From CAMBRF01 sp964404035 (GTDB lineage Bacteria > Verrucomicrobiota > Kiritimatiellia > CAIKKV01 > CAITUY01), in NCBI GenBank assembly GCA_964404035.1, contig CAYOIT010000217.1:1-7134 (forward strand): 7,134 nt of DNA, read 5' to 3'. The position numbers and the translations under genes were made by a program. Below, one piece after another: positions 1 through 6,996 of the stretch (position 1 is its first letter; each line of letters opens with the position of its first letter). The notes beneath the pieces were generated by a model. It was not told the DNA's origin. It worked only from the letters and a program-made list of their open reading frames with translations, and searched no databases.

Positions 1-707
1 CTGCCGTGCAGCGAACGCTTCTCAGCCTTGGGCAACGCGGGATAGACCGCGGTCTTCGGGTCGAAGGTGGGATCGGGGACGAACTTGCCCCAGGCGGGGT
101 CCTGCCGCGCCGTTTCCATGGCGTCGCCACAGGGGATCATCCGGAAGCCGGTATCCTTGGCCAGGCCGTCGTAGGCGGCGCGCAGCCGCTTGTACATCAC
201 ATCTGTGTTGAGGGTTTTGTCCCCCCAGAAGGGATGGTCGTCGCGGTAGGCCCATGTCTGGTGGATCACGATCTCCGCCTGGGGCGCGTATTTCTTGATG
301 TAGGCGATCAGGCGATCGACGTGGGGGTGATAGGTCTCCGGCTTGAAGCTCTTGGGGCTCGCCTGCTGGATCGTCACATAGTCCCATTGCTCCTGGGTAA
401 GCAGGTCTTTGAGGCTCTTCTTGCTGGGATAGGGGCGCCCCACTGGATCATCAGGGTTTGCCTCGAAGGCGTCGGCATGCCGCATATGCCGCTCGAAGTC
501 ACAGCCGCCAATCATGGCGTTTTTCGCCACCACCTTGTCCCCGGCGGCGCCCGCGATCTTGCTGAAGAAGGTCAGGGCATTCTGGGAAAAGCTGTTCCCA
601 ACCGCCAGCACCTTGACGATCTTCTCCTCGGCCGGCGCCGCCATCCCCATCGTCACGGCGAGCGCCGCCACCATCATCGTCTTCTTCGTGAGACTCAGTC
701 TATCCAT
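1..707 (-). CDS. Secreted DUF4886-type SGNH hydrolase (C-terminus beyond the window edge)
   Basis: Open from an ATG at 705-707 to the left edge, giving 235 residues with no stop. Residues 1-26 form a signal peptide: KK at 8-9, a hydrophobic core MMVAALAVTMGM, and an A-x-A cleavage site ending at Ala26. The mature protein begins with the SGNH block I, AVGNSFSQNA, with likely nucleophile Ser39. MIGGC at 65-69 supplies the glycine block, and WDYVTIQQ (108-115) and IHQTWAY (148-154) are typical of DUF4886 proteins. The catalytic Asp/His block should lie past the edge, since the visible end reads KAEKRSLHG. SGNH proteins of this kind are usually thought to remove acyl groups, often acetyl, from carbohydrates. 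The exact substrate is not visible. The gene starts 11 bp after the beta-galactosidase stop, so it is probably co-translated. An in-frame ATG at 711-713 is a less likely start because it directly abuts the ribosome binding site. Confidence 0.85.
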   Translation of the reverse strand, partial: MDRLSLTKKTMMVAALAVTMGMAAPAEEKIVKVLAVGNSFSQNALTFFSKIAGAAGDKVVAKNAMIGGCDFERHMRHADAFEANPDDPVGRPYPSKKSLKDLLTQEQWDYVTIQQASPKSFKPETYHPHVDRLIAYIKKYAPQAEIVIHQTWAYRDDHPFWGDKTLNTDVMYKRLRAAYDGLAKDTGFRMIPCGDAMETARQDPAWGKFVPDPTFDPKTAVYPALPKAEKRSLHG

Positions 708-713
708 GGTCAT

Positions 714-720
714 CTCCCTC
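714..720 (-). promoter_or_regulatory. Ribosome binding site of the DUF4886 hydrolase gene
   Basis: The minus strand reads GAGGGAG, then six bases, then ATG at 707. The site overlaps the TGA stop of the beta-galactosidase gene (719-721), so ribosomes ending the upstream gene stop on it. This favours the ATG at 707 over the in-frame ATG at 713, which would have no spacer, and suggests translational coupling. Confidence 0.7.
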
Positions 721-3700
721 AACTGGCAAAATTTTCCACCGTCGGTTGGGAGTTCTTCATGTTGCTGGTGGCCGCCAGCGGTTTCGGCGACCGCTTCTGA
801 TAGTGGGATGCGAAACTCTCCGGTGCCTCAAACCAGGACTCCGGGGCCTGCATCATCGACCCGCTCAACGGCCGCACCTGGAAACGCATTCCGAACGGCC
901 GAGGGCGGCACTCGTACTGGGCCTCGGGCTGGGGGCCGCAACTCGCGCTGCCCAACCCACGGAGCGCGTGGTCGAGGTCCAGGTGGATCCGCCCGGAATC
1001 GCGCAGGTCCGCAGCATGGCCCGTTCGGGCCAGATCGAGCGCGGAATAGCGGCTGGCCCCGAAGGCGAAGTCGTCCCGGGACAGAACCATCAGCCCGGAC
1101 CCGGCTTTGTCCCGCAGGGCAAGACGCCGCGTCCCCATCCTGGAACCGTTGGCTTGGGGCCGGACATAGGGGGTATGCAGTTGATCGACCGTGGCCTGGT
1201 AATAACCGATCCGCGCTGCCCCGCGGCTGTCGGGGTAACACTCGCCGGGCCCCAACCCGAACCATTCCGCGTGATCGAACCGCCGCGGCAGGATCATCTT
1301 GACGCCCAGGCGCCCGAGCACCTCCGTCCAGTCGCCGTAGGGGGTCGCCTGGAAGTCGATGAAGAGCCGCCCATCGCCCAGAATCGTGTACACATACTGA
1401 CAATCGTAGGCCAGCGTCAGGCACTGCGGCAGCATCTGGCCTTCCACATAAACAATGACGCCGTCCTGCCCGAGGCGCTCGACTTCCATCGCCCTGGGGC
1501 GGAAGGTGAGCTCGTGGAGCCGGGCCGCAAACCATTCACCGCGGCGCATGGGCCGGCTGTGAACCCCGTCGTTATCGATGGGCGCGCGCCAGACGTTCAA
1601 CTCCGGACCCTGCTCCAGCAACTCACATCCCCCGACGTTCCAGCGGGACAGACGCCCCTTGCGACGATCGAAAACAAAACGGAAATCGTGGCCCGCCACA
1701 ACGAGCCCATCACGCTCCGGCTCCACCCGCAGCGCCGGGAGGCGGCCGGCAGCTACCTGCACGAGAGGCGGACCCGCCAACTCGAACTGACCCCAGGCCA
1801 GCACGTGCCCCCTGGCGGCCCAGGGCGTGTCGTCCTTGAGGACGAAATCCCAGTTGAGGTGACACCGGGCACCGGGCCGGCATGCCGTGGGGAGGACAAT
1901 CTCGGTGCAGCCTCGGGCCACAACCGAAGGCGTCGCCATGACTCCGCTCTGGATGACGGCCCCATCCGCCAGAAGCTCCCAGCGCAGCTCCAGGAAGTCG
2001 AGGCTCAGGAAATCGAGCCGGTTGTGCAACCTGAAGCGCCCGCGCTGAAGGTCGATGACACTGAGCGTGGCGGGCTCCATGGCCTTCTTCGCCTCGTTCA
2101 GGGCGGGGCTAGGCGTGCGGTCGGGAAAGAGCAACCCGTCGATGCAGAAGTTCGACGCGTGCGGGTCGTCGCCGAAATCACCGCCGTACGCATGGAACTC
2201 CCGGCCGTCGGGGCCGCGTTTGATGAAGCCGTGGTCGATCCACTCCCAGATGAAGCCCCCCTGGATCCGCGGATACTGATAAAATAGAGTCCAATAGTCG
2301 GCCAGGCCACCAGGCCCGTTGCCCATGGCATGACCGTACTCGGTGGCGATGGCGGGGAAACCACCGTGCTCCATCTCGCCCATCTCCCGGACCCGCTCCA
2401 GCGTGCAGTAGCCAAACTGGCGGAAGTCGGTCACGCTGGGACGCTCCGCATTTGACTGGGCATAATGGACGGGACGGGAGGCATCACGGGCTTTGACCCA
2501 GCGGGCCAGTTCCTTGAAATTATCGCCAAAGCCGCACTCGTTGCCCATCGACCAGATGATGACGCAAGGGTGGTTCTTGTTCTGCTCCACGGTGCGCTGC
2601 ATACGGTCGAGATAGGCCGGCAGCCAGGCGGGATCCTTGCTCAGCAACCCCTGGTCGCCGCCATACTGGCAGCCGTGGGTCTCCAAGTCGGCTTCGTCCA
2701 TCACATAGAGACCCAGTTCGTCGCAAAGGTCATAGAACACCGTGGTGTTGGGATAGTGGCTGCAGCGCACGGCATTGAAGTTGTTGCGCTTCATGGTCAG
2801 GAAATCATGGCGCAGGTTCTCCAGAGTGGGAACGCGGCCCAGGCGGGCATCCCACTCGTGGCGGTTGACGCCCTTGAGCATCACCGGGGCGCCATTCACC
2901 TTAAGGAAGCCGTCCTCGATCTTGACCTCGCGGAAGCCGACCCGAAACGGAATGAACTCCCCCTCCCCCGCCCGCAACGTGAGCGGATACAACGTGGGGG
3001 TCTCCGCGGTCCAGAGACGGGGATGGCTCACCTGAAGCGACACTCTGACTTTCCGTGTGGACCCGGCAGGAACATCGACCACGACCGAGGTGGCGACGCC
3101 CGGCAACTCGGCCTTCAAAGGCAGAGCGACGGCGGCGTGGGAGGCGTTCCTGACGGTGACCTCAAGATCCAGGGCGCCAGACACCCGGGGCTTCACTTCA
3201 ACGTCCCAGACAGCACACGGGGCCTCCGAGCGCAGGCAGACGCCGCGAAAGATTCCGCTGATCAGCCACATGTCCTGGGCCTCAAGGTAACTGCCGTCGC
3301 AGTAGCGGTAGACGCTCACGGCCAGTTGATTGTCGCCCGGCTGCAGCAGTTCGGTGACATCAAACTCGGCTGCCAGGCGGCTGCCCTTGGAGAAACCGGC
3401 CGGCTTGCCGTTGACCCAGACGTGGAACGCCGAGTCCACCCCGTCGAAGCGCAGGACCGTCCGGCGACCCGCCCATCCCTCGGGGGTTTGAAATCGGCGA
3501 CGATAGCACCCCGTGGGGTTGTCCTCGGGCACGAAGGGAGGGTCGAGGGGGAAAATGTAGCGGGTGTTGGTATAGCGAGGCTGGTCGTAGCCCAGGCAGT
3601 GCCAATGCGAGGGCACCGGGATGACAGCCCAACCCAGGTCGTCAAACTCAGGGAACGCGAAACCCGCCGGGACATGGGCGGGACAATCGGACAGATGAAA

Positions 3701-3865
3701 CTTCCAATCGCCATCAAGGGAGTAGAACCAAGGCGAAGCGGCGCGATCGAAAGCCAGCGCCGCCGCCGCGGATGCATAGGAATGGAATTCCGCGCGCGCA
3801 GGCAGACGGCTTTGCTCCAGAAACGCCGGATCTTCCAGTTCGGGGCAACGGGTCAAAACATTCAT
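719..3865 (-). CDS. lacZ: Beta-galactosidase, glycoside hydrolase family 2, LacZ type
   Basis: Complete, 1048 residues (E. coli LacZ has 1024), hydrolysing terminal beta-D-galactosides. Domains in order: N-terminal sugar-binding jelly roll (about 44-220), Ig-like (222-308), TIM barrel (310-600), second Ig-like domain of DUF4981 type (605-705) and the C-terminal small-subunit domain (about 715-1000). The acid/base is Glu443 in WSMGNECG and the nucleophile is Glu509 in TEYGHAMGN, matching E. coli Glu461 and Glu537. Other expected residues are present: Asp198 (QDMW), His370 (RCSHYPN), His397 (ETHG), His512, Trp540 (GGFIWEW) and Phe573. E. coli Asn604 is replaced by Asp576, and the position of Trp999 is taken by Cys976 (SASCGP), a substitution known in other bacterial LacZ enzymes. 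There is no signal peptide, so it is probably cytoplasmic and acts on imported oligosaccharides. A tail of about 45 residues follows the last domain. Natural substrate could be any beta-galactoside. Confidence 0.95.
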   Translation of the reverse strand: MNVLTRCPELEDPAFLEQSRLPARAEFHSYASAAAALAFDRAASPWFYSLDGDWKFHLSDCPAHVPAGFAFPEFDDLGWAVIPVPSHWHCLGYDQPRYTNTRYIFPLDPPFVPEDNPTGCYRRRFQTPEGWAGRRTVLRFDGVDSAFHVWVNGKPAGFSKGSRLAAEFDVTELLQPGDNQLAVSVYRYCDGSYLEAQDMWLISGIFRGVCLRSEAPCAVWDVEVKPRVSGALDLEVTVRNASHAAVALPLKAELPGVATSVVVDVPAGSTRKVRVSLQVSHPRLWTAETPTLYPLTLRAGEGEFIPFRVGFREVKIEDGFLKVNGAPVMLKGVNRHEWDARLGRVPTLENLRHDFLTMKRNNFNAVRCSHYPNTTVFYDLCDELGLYVMDEADLETHGCQYGGDQGLLSKDPAWLPAYLDRMQRTVEQNKNHPCVIIWSMGNECGFGDNFKELARWVKARDASRPVHYAQSNAERPSVTDFRQFGYCTLERVREMGEMEHGGFPAIATEYGHAMGNGPGGLADYWTLFYQYPRIQGGFIWEWIDHGFIKRGPDGREFHAYGGDFGDDPHASNFCIDGLLFPDRTPSPALNEAKKAMEPATLSVIDLQRGRFRLHNRLDFLSLDFLELRWELLADGAVIQSGVMATPSVVARGCTEIVLPTACRPGARCHLNWDFVLKDDTPWAARGHVLAWGQFELAGPPLVQVAAGRLPALRVEPERDGLVVAGHDFRFVFDRRKGRLSRWNVGGCELLEQGPELNVWRAPIDNDGVHSRPMRRGEWFAARLHELTFRPRAMEVERLGQDGVIVYVEGQMLPQCLTLAYDCQYVYTILGDGRLFIDFQATPYGDWTEVLGRLGVKMILPRRFDHAEWFGLGPGECYPDSRGAARIGYYQATVDQLHTPYVRPQANGSRMGTRRLALRDKAGSGLMVLSRDDFAFGASRYSALDLARTGHAADLRDSGRIHLDLDHALRGLGSASCGPQPEAQYECRPRPFGMRFQVRPLSGSMMQAPESWFEAPESFASHYQKRSPKPLAATSNMKNSQPTVENFAS

Positions 3866-3871
3866 AATCAG

Positions 3872-3876
3872 TCCCT
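3872..3876 (-). promoter_or_regulatory. Ribosome binding site of lacZ
   Basis: The minus strand reads AGGGA, then six bases (CTGATT), then the ATG at 3865. It lies inside the 54-bp gap after the beta-helix gene and supports the chosen lacZ start. No convincing promoter is visible in the same gap, which fits read-through transcription from the gene upstream. Confidence 0.6.
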
Positions 3877-3919
3877 ATTGTTTGCACCGGCACGCCAGGG
3901 GAATGCCGCTGTTTTCAGA

Positions 3920-6898
3920 TCACTCCGATTCCTGCTGAAGTTTCAGCAGTTTCCATCCGGTTGTGTCGCCGCAATTGGCTCCGCCTGGACTAAAGGCCCA
4001 CCCGAGCGTGTATTTCCGTTCCGGGCTGTCAGGATCATCCTTGTCGTTCATCAACACGGATAGCCTGATGGCCCTGCCCGCCTTCCAGTCGCCTGCCGGG
4101 AAATTCTCGTTGGAGAACGGGACCGCCATTTCCACGATATAGCCTTTGTCCGTAAGAGAGGAGGCGGTCATCAAAGAAAGCGTCTTCTGGAACACTTTTG
4201 TGTTCGGCCTTCCTTCGCCCAGGGACGGACTCACTCCGATCTGATAACAGCCTTCCGTGGGTTCCTGCTGGAACTGCATATCGAAGCTTCGCCCGTCGAT
4301 GAAAACCTCAACGCAGTCCACCGTCCAGGGGTCACTTCCATCACGGGCAGGAACAACCTTCTGATCGTTCACAACCACCGCAACATAAAGGGCCTTGGGA
4401 TCCCAGGCCGCATAGATCTTCCCGCTCAGGTCGTCCGACCCTTTCCAGAGCCCGACAGTCCCGTTGGCGAAATCCTCCCTGCCGGACACAAGCCCGATCG
4501 GTGGTCTCCGGGACACCAGGGTTCCCCAGTCGTCCAGTTTCCCATCGATGTGGATGTTGCCTGGCTTCATGGGCACAGTTCCGGCGCTTTCCCCAAAACT
4601 GAAGGATGTCATCCGTTCCAACGTTTGGGCGCCCATTGTGGCGGCCACAGCCAGTTTGCCGCAGCCCTTGAGCACGGTTCCATCAGGAATCAGTTTGACG
4701 TCAAACTCCTTTTCCTTTCCGGCGGGAATGTTCTCGGTCACCCGCATCGGTTCAGGTACAAACCCCTTGCTGGCCGAAAACTCGGCCGTAAGCACACACG
4801 GAGAAGGTCCGCCGTTCACAAAGGTTGCTTTGGCGGGTATCGCGGCGCCCGACAGATTGAAGGGTTCAACGCCGAGGTTGCTCGTTGGCATTTCAATGAT
4901 CGGTTCCCCCACCCCCCGCAGGTAGGTCGGAACAAAGGTCACGGTCACGTCCACGTACTGGCCAGAAAGTGACAATTCCTGTTTCTGCAGGTAGCCGTTT
5001 TCCACGATGATCCTGTCCTGCCCAAGTTTGAGCCGCACATAGCGCCGTTCTCCCGGGCTGGTGGACCAGAGCCCCAGGGTCTTTTCGCCGTCCACCTCGA
5101 AGACATAGGCCTTAATGGAGGAATCCTTGAGGGTGATCTGCCTGCAGTAGGGAGACAGACTGATGCGCATCGAGGCCGCACATCCCATCGGGCTGTCAAC
5201 CAAGCCCAGTTTGAGTTTACGGATCTCATCAAAAGACAGGAGGCGGATATCCCACAACCCGCGCTTCTCCTCGACCCAATCGGGCAGCTTGGCGCCTGGT
5301 TCACGGGGATTGAGCACGATGGAGTTCTCGTCGCGCCCGGATGCCTTTCGCCATCCATCCAGGCCGCCTTCATAGTAGCCCTCGCCGTTCAGGAACATCT
5401 TCAGGGGCTCCTTGGAATACCAGATGTTGAAATCGGAGTAGTTGTTGATCTCCGGGTCGGTCGGAGACATCTTTCCATACACTCTTCTTTCGGTGTAGTT
5501 CTCCTCGTTGTCGAAGACGAGGTTTTCCCAGAATACGGAACTCACGGCGACAAGCGAGCGCGGGGCAATAATGTGCCTGAGATAACCCGCCTCCCATCGG
5601 TCAATCGCCTTTGGATCCGCGCCAGGCACGGCACGCATCACCTTGCACGTATTCTGAAATGTCGACATGTCGGGATATCTCTTCTCCTTCGGCCTCCCGT
5701 CGCCGCGCACATAGAGTCCGCTCCCGTTGTTGAACACAATGTTCCGCTTCACCAGCGTCCCGCCGTTCTGCGCAATGAGGATGCCGCCGCCGTTGTTATA
5801 GGAGACATTGCCGCGAAGGATCATGTCGAAACAGAATTCAGGAAACAGGCCCGCGCCCTGAGTATTGTGGTGGGTCACGTTCGAGTCGAAAACGACATTG
5901 CAGTTCCCCCAGTCAAACCAGATGGAAGGGCCATAGTTGCAGTTGAAGTCGTTTCCCTTGACCAGACTGTCCATGGAGACGACCCACTTGGAACCGCCCC
6001 CCTCACCGTTTGTCCGGAAGCGTCGCCAATTGTTGTATCGAACGGTGTTTCCCTCGAATAGCATGTTGAGGACATGGGAGCCGCCAACGCCGGAGTCGCC
6101 ACACCATTCCACGAGATTGTCCCGGATGACCATCTCGTTGGACTTGTCCGTCTTGAGCCCCCAGTATGACGACCAGCAGATATGGTTCCCCTCTATCCGC
6201 CAACGCCGGCCTTCCTGCACGAACAGCGCCGACGCTCCACGGGCCCAATCCGCATTGTGTTTCAACGTGAACCCGATGATGTGTATGTCCGACAGGGACG
6301 CCATGGAGCAGATAAGCCCGGAGCGATTTGCGTACTCGACTTTGACCTTTTCGATCGCCTGCCCTTCCTCGAGAGAGACGTAGAGTCTTCCTCCCTCGAC
6401 ATCGATCAGAAATGAACCGGGAGTCATGGAGTTGACATCCTCGGAGTATTGGAGCGGAACCTCATTCACGTACACCCACACCCCGCTGTGGCCCGGGAGT
6501 GCGGCCCACTTGTTGATTCTTCTGGGCGGGACCGTGGCCATCCAGACTCTCGGCGCCGCCTTCGTCCAGGCCGTGACGATATCCGAACCCGATATGACGG
6601 CCTTTCGAGGCACTTCGCTACGGAAGACAATCGGCTTGCCGGGCTCCCCGGATACCGTCAATGTGACCGATTCGCGATAAAGGCCGGGAGCGACAATCAC
6701 CGTGTCGCCTGGCCTGACGATCTTCGCCGCGGCGGAAATAGTCCTGAATGGCTGCTCTTTCGTGCCGGGATTGCTGTCGGCTGCCTGCGGATGATCCTGA
6801 ATGACGTGGTAATCCGCCGCCTCCAAGGCCACCACTCCGCTCAGGTATGCACCGAGAACGGCCAGTCTTCCCAATGCCAATGTTTTGCAGGCCGGCAT
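3920..6898 (-). CDS. Secreted right-handed beta-helix protein with CBM9-like C-terminus, possible glycoside hydrolase
   Basis: The protein has 992 residues from the ATG at 6898. A signal peptide covers about residues 1-27 (hydrophobic LAVLGAYLSGVVA). A DUF1565-like segment follows at about 40-100 (NPGTKEQPFRTI, GDTVIVAPGLYRE). The right-handed beta-helix spans about 190-560, with an asparagine ladder at Asn238, 261, 284, 316, 340, 364 and 386, and probably closes with WYSKEP and GLDGWRKASGRDENS. A beta-sandwich-like region (570-670) and an Ig-like region (680-770) come next. Residues 780-992 form a CBM9-like domain (IHIDGKLDDW, YAAWDPKALYVAVVVND, VEVFIDG), expected to bind sugar. Glu299, Asp329 (IWFDWGN) and Glu354 (LFPEFC) sit where GH120 beta-xylosidase has its active-site carboxylates, so catalysis is plausible but unproven. 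Alternatives are a polysaccharide lyase or a non-catalytic binding protein. The next gene is lacZ. An upstream in-frame ATG at 6925 lacks a ribosome binding site and would add nine residues before the signal peptide. Confidence 0.88.
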   Translation of the reverse strand: MPACKTLALGRLAVLGAYLSGVVALEAADYHVIQDHPQAADSNPGTKEQPFRTISAAAKIVRPGDTVIVAPGLYRESVTLTVSGEPGKPIVFRSEVPRKAVISGSDIVTAWTKAAPRVWMATVPPRRINKWAALPGHSGVWVYVNEVPLQYSEDVNSMTPGSFLIDVEGGRLYVSLEEGQAIEKVKVEYANRSGLICSMASLSDIHIIGFTLKHNADWARGASALFVQEGRRWRIEGNHICWSSYWGLKTDKSNEMVIRDNLVEWCGDSGVGGSHVLNMLFEGNTVRYNNWRRFRTNGEGGGSKWVVSMDSLVKGNDFNCNYGPSIWFDWGNCNVVFDSNVTHHNTQGAGLFPEFCFDMILRGNVSYNNGGGILIAQNGGTLVKRNIVFNNGSGLYVRGDGRPKEKRYPDMSTFQNTCKVMRAVPGADPKAIDRWEAGYLRHIIAPRSLVAVSSVFWENLVFDNEENYTERRVYGKMSPTDPEINNYSDFNIWYSKEPLKMFLNGEGYYEGGLDGWRKASGRDENSIVLNPREPGAKLPDWVEEKRGLWDIRLLSFDEIRKLKLGLVDSPMGCAASMRISLSPYCRQITLKDSSIKAYVFEVDGEKTLGLWSTSPGERRYVRLKLGQDRIIVENGYLQKQELSLSGQYVDVTVTFVPTYLRGVGEPIIEMPTSNLGVEPFNLSGAAIPAKATFVNGGPSPCVLTAEFSASKGFVPEPMRVTENIPAGKEKEFDVKLIPDGTVLKGCGKLAVAATMGAQTLERMTSFSFGESAGTVPMKPGNIHIDGKLDDWGTLVSRRPPIGLVSGREDFANGTVGLWKGSDDLSGKIYAAWDPKALYVAVVVNDQKVVPARDGSDPWTVDCVEVFIDGRSFDMQFQQEPTEGCYQIGVSPSLGEGRPNTKVFQKTLSLMTASSLTDKGYIVEMAVPFSNENFPAGDWKAGRAIRLSVLMNDKDDPDSPERKYTLGWAFSPGGANCGDTTGWKLLKLQQESE

Positions 6899-6905
6899 AT
6901 GATAT

Positions 6906-6910
6906 CTCCC
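6906..6910 (-). promoter_or_regulatory. Ribosome binding site that sets the start of the beta-helix gene
   Basis: The minus strand reads GGGAG followed by seven bases and the ATG at 6898. The alternative in-frame ATG at 6925 is preceded by AGCATGATGCTGATGAC, which has no purine-rich site. Starting at 6898 also places a normal signal peptide at the very N-terminus. Confidence 0.65.
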
Positions 6911-6931
6911 AGAGGTTCCCAACATGTCATC

Positions 6932-6967
6932 AGCATCATGCTATTGAGTTGTTGCACACAGTGTCGA
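6932..6967 (-). promoter_or_regulatory. Weak candidate promoter with an 11-base palindrome
   Basis: In the 98-bp gap before the beta-helix gene the minus strand carries TCGACA (6962-6967), then 18 bases, then TAGCAT (6938-6943). These match sigma-70 consensus boxes at five of six and four of six positions. The second box overlaps an inverted repeat, AGCAT-C-ATGCT on the plus strand (6932-6942). A match this weak occurs often by chance, and promoters in the suspected bacterial group are poorly defined. The gap could equally be plain intra-operon spacing. Confidence 0.2.
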
Positions 6968-6996
6968 GCCCTACCTCGGCAGGCAACGCAGGGTGA

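Noticed and set aside
6..800. Plus-strand open frame opposite the DUF4886 hydrolase
   Set aside because: It is in register with the minus-strand gene, whose signal peptide and GNS and QTW motifs are clear. The plus-strand product has no recognisable feature.
746..2287. Long plus-strand open frame (513 codons) opposite lacZ
   Set aside because: It lies in exact codon register with lacZ, so only TTA, CTA or TCA codons of lacZ could break it, and these are rare in GC-rich genes. It shows no recognisable motif, while the minus strand has a full GH2 enzyme with its catalytic residues.
3888..3908. Hairpin (CGGCA/TGCCG arms) between the beta-helix gene and lacZ as a terminator
   Set aside because: The stem has only five pairs plus one possible wobble pair, the loop is about nine bases or more, and no T-run follows, so it is not a convincing intrinsic terminator.
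2465..4063. Long plus-strand open frame (532 codons) opposite lacZ and the end of the beta-helix gene
   Set aside because: The same register effect applies, and it runs through a gene boundary and two clear minus-strand genes. No domain is recognisable.
5600..6200. Assignment of the beta-helix as a pectate or alginate lyase
   Set aside because: The helix type fits several lyase families, but I saw no clear calcium-site or lysine/arginine catalytic pattern, and the acid residues fit a glycosidase better. It is kept only as an alternative.
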